This document shows, in pieces, positions 59,657-64,000 of a stretch of 64,000 nucleotides of DNA (its first letter is position 1; each line of letters starts with the position of its first letter). Both the position numbers and the translations under genes were made by a program. Source of the DNA: an uncultured Clostridia bacterium. GTDB taxonomy: Bacteria; Bacillota; Clostridia; Christensenellales; Aristaeellaceae. The notes below the pieces were generated by a model, which was given only the letters and a program-made list of their open reading frames with translations, had not been told where the DNA came from and did no database searches. Location: the NCBI GenBank assembly GCA_934636105.1, contig CAKTZR010000001.1, positions 62,001 to 126,000 of the forward strand. Reading direction: 5' to 3'.

Positions 59657-61414
59657 GTGCTTTTGCAGCTTAGCATTCATCATCTTGCGCTGATTGACGA
59701 TATGACCATCGATTTCGAACCGGGCATGAACGTGATGACCGGCGAAACCGGCGCGGGCAAATCCATCGTGGTGGACGCGGTGAATCTGGTGCTCGGCGAA
59801 CGCGCGGACAGGGATTTGATTACAAACGGCGAGATGAAGGCGCGCGTGGAAGCCGTGTTTGATATCGCGGATAACGAAAAGGTGAAATCCGTGCTCAACG
59901 AGCTGACGCTGACTGGGGACGAGGATACGGCGTCCATCTCCCGCGAATTGACGAGCACGGGGCGGAACATCTGCCGCATTAACGGAACGATTGTGCCGCT
60001 GCAAACGCTTCGGCAGGTTTCCGCGCAGCTGCTGGATATTCATGGTCAGCATGAGCATCAGCTTCTGCTGGACAGCAAAAACCATATCGGTTATCTGGAT
60101 GAATATGCGGCTGACGAGATTCGCCCGTTGCTGGCCGAAAACGAAAAAGCGTATGCTTCGTGGCGGCAGACGGCGCAGAAGCTGTCCAAACTGCGCAAAA
60201 GCGTGGCCGAACGGGAACAGCGCATCGATATGCTTCGGTTTCAGCTGGAAGAATTGCGCGGCGCGGATTTGACGGCGGGCGAGGAAGAAGAACTGGAAAG
60301 ACAGAAGGTCTTTTATCGCAATGCCGGAAAGATCATGACGGCGTTTGACGAATCCTGCGCGCTGCTCAGCGATGGCGTGGAGGGCGGTTCCTCGGCAGTG
60401 GAGCTGCTGCGCGAGGGCGTGAACGCGCTGGAGCCGGTCGCTTCGCTGGACGCACGGTATGAGACGGTTTATGCGCGGCTGGACGGCCTTTGCTATGAGG
60501 TGGAGGACGCGGCGCGGGATTTGCGCGATCTGCGCGAAGACATGGACTATGATGCGGAGGAAGCGGAACGCGTTGAAAGCAGGCTCGATCTGCTCCGCCG
60601 CTTAAACCGCAAATACGGCGCGACGACGCAGGACATGATTCGCTATCGGGATAAAATCGAAGCCGAATTGAGCGAACTGGAGGATTCCGACGAAGCGGCC
60701 GAACGGCTCGAAAAGGATTACCGCCAGATGACGCGCAGGTTGGAGGAAATTTCCGTGAAGCTGACGCATGCGCGCGAGGAAGCTGCCAGTCGATTTGAAC
60801 ACGCGATTGTCGAACAGCTTCATGACCTCGGCATGAAAAATGCGCGGCTGTCGATGGCGTTCGCTCCCTTGGAGGAGGGCGAAAAACTTCGCGACCGGTT
60901 CAGCGCGCAGGGCGTTGACCGAATCGAAATGATGTTCTGCGCGAATCTTGGTCAGCCGCTCAAACCGCTGGCGCGCGTGGCTTCCGGCGGCGAACTGTCC
61001 CGCATCATGCTGGCGCTCAAAAATCTTTCAGCGCAGAAGCCGGGCATTCCGCGAAGCATGGTCTTCGATGAAATCGATACGGGCATCAGCGGACGGATGG
61101 CACAGGTTGTGGCGGAAAAAATGAGCCAAATCGGCGATCATCATCAGGTGATCTGCGTCACGCATCTGCCGCAGATTGCCGCCATGGCGGATACACAGTA
61201 TCTGGTGCGCAAATATGACGAAAACGGCACGACGCGTACCGAGGTAACGCGGCTCGACGAAGACCAGTGTGCGCAGGAGATTGCCCGCATGGTCGGCGGC
61301 GCGACCTGCGAAAGCGAGAGCAGCATTCGCCACGCGGCGGTGATGCTCGAAGAAGCAAGGACCCGCAAGCAAGTGCTCCGCGCAGAAATTGAAGCAAAAG
61401 CACAGAAAGAATAA
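59657..61414 (+). CDS. recN: DNA repair protein RecN
   Basis: A 585-residue SMC-like ATPase: LSIHHLALIDDMTIDFEPGMNVMTGETGAGKS (Walker A, residues 30-37), DIHGQHEHQLLLD, a coiled coil of about 200-370, and RVASGGELSRIMLAL (signature) with MVFDEIDTGISG (Walker B). It acts early in double-strand break repair. GTG start with GAGGGGG upstream. In many Firmicutes spoIVB and spo0A follow; here the next gene is a convergent vanW-like gene. Confidence 0.96.
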   Translation: MLLQLSIHHLALIDDMTIDFEPGMNVMTGETGAGKSIVVDAVNLVLGERADRDLITNGEMKARVEAVFDIADNEKVKSVLNELTLTGDEDTASISRELTSTGRNICRINGTIVPLQTLRQVSAQLLDIHGQHEHQLLLDSKNHIGYLDEYAADEIRPLLAENEKAYASWRQTAQKLSKLRKSVAEREQRIDMLRFQLEELRGADLTAGEEEELERQKVFYRNAGKIMTAFDESCALLSDGVEGGSSAVELLREGVNALEPVASLDARYETVYARLDGLCYEVEDAARDLRDLREDMDYDAEEAERVESRLDLLRRLNRKYGATTQDMIRYRDKIEAELSELEDSDEAAERLEKDYRQMTRRLEEISVKLTHAREEAASRFEHAIVEQLHDLGMKNARLSMAFAPLEEGEKLRDRFSAQGVDRIEMMFCANLGQPLKPLARVASGGELSRIMLALKNLSAQKPGIPRSMVFDEIDTGISGRMAQVVAEKMSQIGDHHQVICVTHLPQIAAMADTQYLVRKYDENGTTRTEVTRLDEDQCAQEIARMVGGATCESESSIRHAAVMLEEARTRKQVLRAEIEAKAQKE

Positions 61415-61417
61415 GAA

Positions 61418-61466
61418 AAACCTCGACATCTCTTTCGAAAGAAATTCGAAGGAAGTGTCGAGGTTT
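61418..61466. terminator. Terminator between recN and the vanW-like gene
   Basis: AAACCTCGACA (61418-61428) pairs perfectly with TGTCGAGGTTT (61456-61466). The T run is strong on the minus strand and weak on the plus strand, so it mainly serves the convergent gene. Confidence 0.85.
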
Positions 61467-61470
61467 CACT

Positions 61471-62541
61471 TTATGCGCCTTTGCGGATAGCGATGCACAG
61501 CGCGCCGTTTTGCACCGTGCAGTCGATGACAATCGGGAAATCGAAGGTATTCTGAAATTCGAGGTTGAGCTTAATCATGCCTTTGGAGACGTTGCTTCGA
61601 CCGACGGCGGCATCTACGCCATGCGGGGCATATGTCGCGCCGCTTGGACCGTGCGCATGGCGGTATATAATCGAAATACCCTCCGGAATCTGGAGCAGGG
61701 CGTTATACAGCGTGGTGGAAACCTGACAGGTGCCGCCGCCGGAACCCGCGACGGATTCGCCGTTAATCAGAACGGGGGAATCCTTGTAACCGCGGCTCTT
61801 GCGATAAGGCCCGGCGACTGCGTCAAAATCGAAGACATAGCCCGCGTCATATTGGCCGTTGATGTAGGCGCAGCCCACGCGGATGTTTTCCATGCGTCCC
61901 TGGTTTAGCTCGGTGTTGCGCAGCGAATAAAACGTGGTGAAAACGGAAATGATGTCGCCCTCCTGCGCATAATCCGGGTTGGGTGCGACAGGCTCCAGCT
62001 GCTTGATATCGCCTACATAGAGATAGCCGACCACGCGTTTATACGGCACAACCGCCCAGCCGTCCTGAATCTGCCAGATGCTCAGCCGGGAATCGGCTGC
62101 AATCGTGACCAACTTTTCGGAATTTTCATCGGCGGAAGCGTAAAGCGCGGTATCCACGCCCGTGACGGCCACATAGTCGTTGCGAATCACACCGTAGGGC
62201 GCGATATCGTCGGAAATCGGCGTGATGTCGTCCACATTATGACGACCGATGAAATAGACGCCGACGTCGCTGCGCCAGCAGAAAAGCCATTCCTGATCGA
62301 AGCCGAAAATTTGAACGGTTTCGCCTTCTTTCAGCCCGCCGAGCGAATCGCTGTCCTTATCTGCCTGACTGCGCATATTTAGCGCGATTTTTGTTACGCC
62401 CGTATAGAGAATGCGGGGCGTTCCATCTGCATTGGCGTTTTGCATGAACCGTTCCATGCAGATTTCCGTTCCGGTATCCGCCAGCGCGCCGAAGGAAAAG
62501 AGCAGGCAAAGAAAAAAGAGGAGCAAGAAATGATTTCGCAC
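61471..62541 (-). CDS. VanW family protein with two SH3-like domains
   Basis: A 356-residue secreted protein: signal peptide (HFLLLFFLCLLFSFGALA), two SH3-like domains (about residues 50-115 and 125-185, YTGVTKIALNMRSQADKDSD and DTALYASADENSEKLVTIAAD), then the VanW domain with NGESVAGSGGGTCQVSTTLYNALLQ and RHAHGPSGATYAPHGVDAAVG. VanW proteins are wall-associated and of unknown function; the SH3 domains suggest peptidoglycan binding. GTG 62541 has ACGGAGG 6 nt upstream; the longer frame has no site. Confidence 0.92.
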   Translation of the reverse strand: MRNHFLLLFFLCLLFSFGALADTGTEICMERFMQNANADGTPRILYTGVTKIALNMRSQADKDSDSLGGLKEGETVQIFGFDQEWLFCWRSDVGVYFIGRHNVDDITPISDDIAPYGVIRNDYVAVTGVDTALYASADENSEKLVTIAADSRLSIWQIQDGWAVVPYKRVVGYLYVGDIKQLEPVAPNPDYAQEGDIISVFTTFYSLRNTELNQGRMENIRVGCAYINGQYDAGYVFDFDAVAGPYRKSRGYKDSPVLINGESVAGSGGGTCQVSTTLYNALLQIPEGISIIYRHAHGPSGATYAPHGVDAAVGRSNVSKGMIKLNLEFQNTFDFPIVIDCTVQNGALCIAIRKGA

Positions 62542-62577
62542 TGAATGCCTCCGTAAGATGTCAAAATTACTCTTTTC

Positions 62578-62606
62578 ATTATAACGCCAAATGCCGGGCA
62601 AGGCAA
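62578..62606 (-). promoter_or_regulatory. Sigma-A promoter of the vanW-like gene
   Basis: On the minus strand, TTGCCT (62606-62601) and TATAAT (62583-62578) are separated by 17 nt, 36 bp upstream of the GTG start. Confidence 0.82.
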
Positions 62607-62644
62607 GCGGCAAAAGCGCATAGTTTAGCCGGGAGGCGTTTGGG

Positions 62645-63109
62645 ATGAATGAAAGCTATGTGCTGAAAACGAAAAGCGGCGCGGCCTGCGGTTATATCAT
62701 GGCCAGAGACGAAAAACTGCGCATTCGCCTGAATGCAGACGGGACAGACATGCAGCTGACCGTTTTATATGAAGACGAAGAACAGACGTTCAGCTGCAAC
62801 GCCGATGGACTGGAAATCGAAAAGCCGGGCAGAAGAAAAAAACTGCTGGGCGCGTATGGCACAGCGGGGGAACAGCTGGCGGCGGATACCGGAGAGGCGG
62901 CGAGAAAAGCGTTTGAAATCCGAAAAACGGAAGCAAAACGCGAACAAAAAATACAGCGTTTGCATACGGCCCAGCCGGTTCAGGAAAACCCTGAACAAGA
63001 GACGCAAAAAACTAAAACGGCGGAGCGCAGATGGCCGCCGCCGCCATGTATGCCCGGTGCAAAATACGCAAAAGGATCATGGAGGATCACGGAGAAGGGG
63101 GCGCGCTGA
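62645..63109 (+). CDS. Hypothetical protein
   Basis: A 154-residue protein that I do not recognise. The N-terminal 55 residues are beta-rich (YVLKTKSGAACGYIMARDEKLRIRLN); the middle and C-terminus are charged and rich in Lys, Glu and Arg, with a Pro-rich end (WPPPPCMPGAKY). No signal peptide or membrane span. GGGAGG lies about 10 nt upstream of the ATG. Its last 23 nt overlap a small convergent frame. Confidence 0.7.
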   Translation: MNESYVLKTKSGAACGYIMARDEKLRIRLNADGTDMQLTVLYEDEEQTFSCNADGLEIEKPGRRKKLLGAYGTAGEQLAADTGEAARKAFEIRKTEAKREQKIQRLHTAQPVQENPEQETQKTKTAERRWPPPPCMPGAKYAKGSWRITEKGAR

Positions 63110-63338
63110 AAACTGTGCGGCGGGCTGCGCTGCTGTGGCGAAGACCGATGTCGCGGATGTAATGCGTCCGCGGCCCTTGAAGACGCGGCAAGGGCGCAGG
63201 CGCGGGCGGTTCGGATGGGAAAGCCTGCGCAGGCGGCTCTGCGCTGTTTTGAACCGCGCTGTACAGATCATACGGCGTGACGATGGACGCGGCAGGCTTG
63301 GGACGGCTGGCGCTCAGCAAAGCATAGGGAGAAATCAT
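63087..63338 (-). CDS. Possible small proline-rich protein
   Basis: An 83-residue reading frame, Pro/Ala-rich (EPPAPAPLPRLQG), with no recognised family. On the minus strand an AAAGGAG site lies 9-10 nt before the ATG, which is the main evidence. I see no strong promoter. Convergent overlap with the hypothetical gene at 62645 weakens the case. Confidence 0.5.
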   Translation of the reverse strand: MISPYALLSASRPKPAASIVTPYDLYSAVQNSAEPPAQAFPSEPPAPAPLPRLQGPRTHYIRDIGLRHSSAARRTVFSAPPSP

Positions 63339-63441
63339 ATTCTTCAGCTCCTTTCAGGGCTTCCATCCTTACAATATGGTGGAAAAGGACGGCATGACCG
63401 TGAAAAAATGGCGGCATTTCCACCTTTTCTATAAAATGGGA

Positions 63442-63470
63442 TTGAGAAAACAGGAAATTTCATGTATAAT
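63442..63470 (+). promoter_or_regulatory. Sigma-A promoter of the PTATPT-repeat protein gene
   Basis: TTGAGA (63442-63447) and TATAAT (63465-63470) are separated by 17 nt, 38 bp upstream of the TTG start. Confidence 0.85.
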
Positions 63471-63508
63471 GGAAACAACCGAAGATTGCCTGAAATGAGG
63501 TGTATGAA

Positions 63509-64000
63509 TTGGACGAACAGAAGAACGGAACGCCTGCGCCGAGAAGACGCAGACGCGCCGACGTACAAAGACCGGTTATGACGGAAGATAACGAGGCAAG
63601 CACCTTCCGGCCTGCGCAGCCGGAATTGGAGGAAGCTCCCCGTCCGCGCAGCGAAGTGCGCAAGCCTGTTCAAAGCAGCGTGCAGCGTCAGGTTTGGGAA
63701 GAAGAATACGACGATTTTGACGACGATGTGCCCCGCAAAAAGGGCGGAAAGAAGCGCGGCAACGGCACGGGCTGCCTGATTGGCATCATTGTCGTGCTGC
63801 TGCTGGTGATCGTCGTATTTGCACTGGGGTGGATTGTTTTCCCGAACGAGAAGGATGCCATCCTTTCGCAGATCGGCCTTGGCCCGACAGCGACGCCGAC
63901 GCTTGAGCCGACGGCGACCCCAACCATCGAGCCGACGGCCACGCCGACGCTTGAACCGACGGCTACGCCTACGGCGACTCCGACAGCTACACCCACGGCG
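63509..64000 (+). CDS. Membrane protein with PTATPT-repeat linker (3' partial)
   Basis: The frame is open from TTG 63509 to the window end (164 codons seen). GAGG at 63497-63500 gives 8-nt spacing. The N-terminal part (about 85 residues) is charged, with Arg-rich and Asp-rich patches (EEEYDDFDDDVPRKKGGKKRG). One membrane span follows (GCLIGIIVVLLLVIVVFALGWIVF), then from residue 126 an extracytoplasmic Thr/Pro linker of PTATPTLEPTAT-like repeats. Such linkers usually lead to a wall-facing domain, which lies outside the window. ATG 63504 is out of frame and short. Confidence 0.85.
   Translation, partial: MDEQKNGTPAPRRRRRADVQRPVMTEDNEASTFRPAQPELEEAPRPRSEVRKPVQSSVQRQVWEEEYDDFDDDVPRKKGGKKRGNGTGCLIGIIVVLLLVIVVFALGWIVFPNEKDAILSQIGLGPTATPTLEPTATPTIEPTATPTLEPTATPTATPTATPTA
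63884..64000 (+). repeat. PTATPT-coding tandem repeat
   Basis: Degenerate repeats of about 18-30 nt built from CCGACGGC(G/T)AC and relatives encode Pro-Thr-Ala-Thr-Pro-Thr with Leu-Glu or Ile-Glu inserts. The repeat continues to the window end. Confidence 0.9.

Noticed and set aside
63880..64000. CRISPR array at the window end
   Set aside because: The repeats are in frame, contiguous and degenerate without unique spacers, and they encode a Pro/Thr linker.

Overview
The window is a 64 kb stretch of a bacterial chromosome. It carries a complete spoIIIAA-AH sporulation operon, an Asp23/AmaP-nusB-folD-xseAB-ispA-dxs-tlyA-nadK-argR-recN block, many ATGA-type gene overlaps, frequent GTG/TTG starts, strong AGGAGG-like ribosome sites and U-tract terminators. 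Together these point to an anaerobic, spore-forming Clostridia-type Firmicute. By eye the backbone is GC-rich and the left end is clearly less so.

Layout. (1) 1-10512: one strand of sugar-modification and glycosyltransferase genes. It has an acetolactate-synthase-like TPP enzyme, an RfbH/E1-type 3-dehydratase, a split transketolase, a DRE-TIM aldolase fused to a glycosyltransferase-like domain, a sugar SDR, two paralogous GT2 enzymes and a DUF4422 protein. The set looks like a pathway for an unusual, possibly branched-chain, deoxysugar in a surface glycan. A markedly AT-rich segment (about 5150-8700) lies inside it and begins and ends within genes. (2) 10565-10767: the island edge, with tRNA-Leu(CAG) on the minus strand, a consensus promoter, and a 16-bp inverted copy of the tRNA T-arm/acceptor sequence. 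(3) 10826-21428: ECF S component, coaX and hom; a UgpC/MsmK-type ATPase; a PucR-type regulator; S41 protease, nfo and panE; asparaginase; a small secreted protein. (4) 21558-29347: a second surface-glycan operon with four GT2 enzymes, a polysaccharide pyruvyl transferase, an F420 hydrogenase beta-like Fe-S protein and a MATE transporter. (5) 29474-43075: comEC, an orphan ParB-like gene, degV, tadA, lysA, a serine hydrolase, an M20 peptidase, a large zinc-ribbon membrane protein, a cysteine desulfurase and thiI. (6) 43171-61414: spoIIIA operon, Asp23 operon and the nusB-to-recN block. (7) 61471-64000: a VanW protein, two small unknowns, and a membrane protein with PTATPT repeats that runs off the window.

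The most notable element is a roughly 570-nt structured noncoding RNA at about 54298-54870 with its own promoter, an 8-bp closing helix and a terminator. It lies between a YuiD-like gene and a 189-residue multi-spanning membrane protein, followed by dxs. Its size, position and neighbour match OLE RNA and its membrane partner OapA. OLE is a known RNA class of anaerobic and extremophilic Firmicutes whose mechanism is still poorly understood.

The genes cooperate in a few themes: surface glycan assembly (two clusters), pantothenate supply (ECF S component, coaX, panE), sporulation channel assembly (SpoIIIA), isoprenoid precursor synthesis (dxs, ispA) beside the OLE/OapA membrane ribonucleoprotein, and DNA repair or uptake (nfo, xseAB, recN, comEC).
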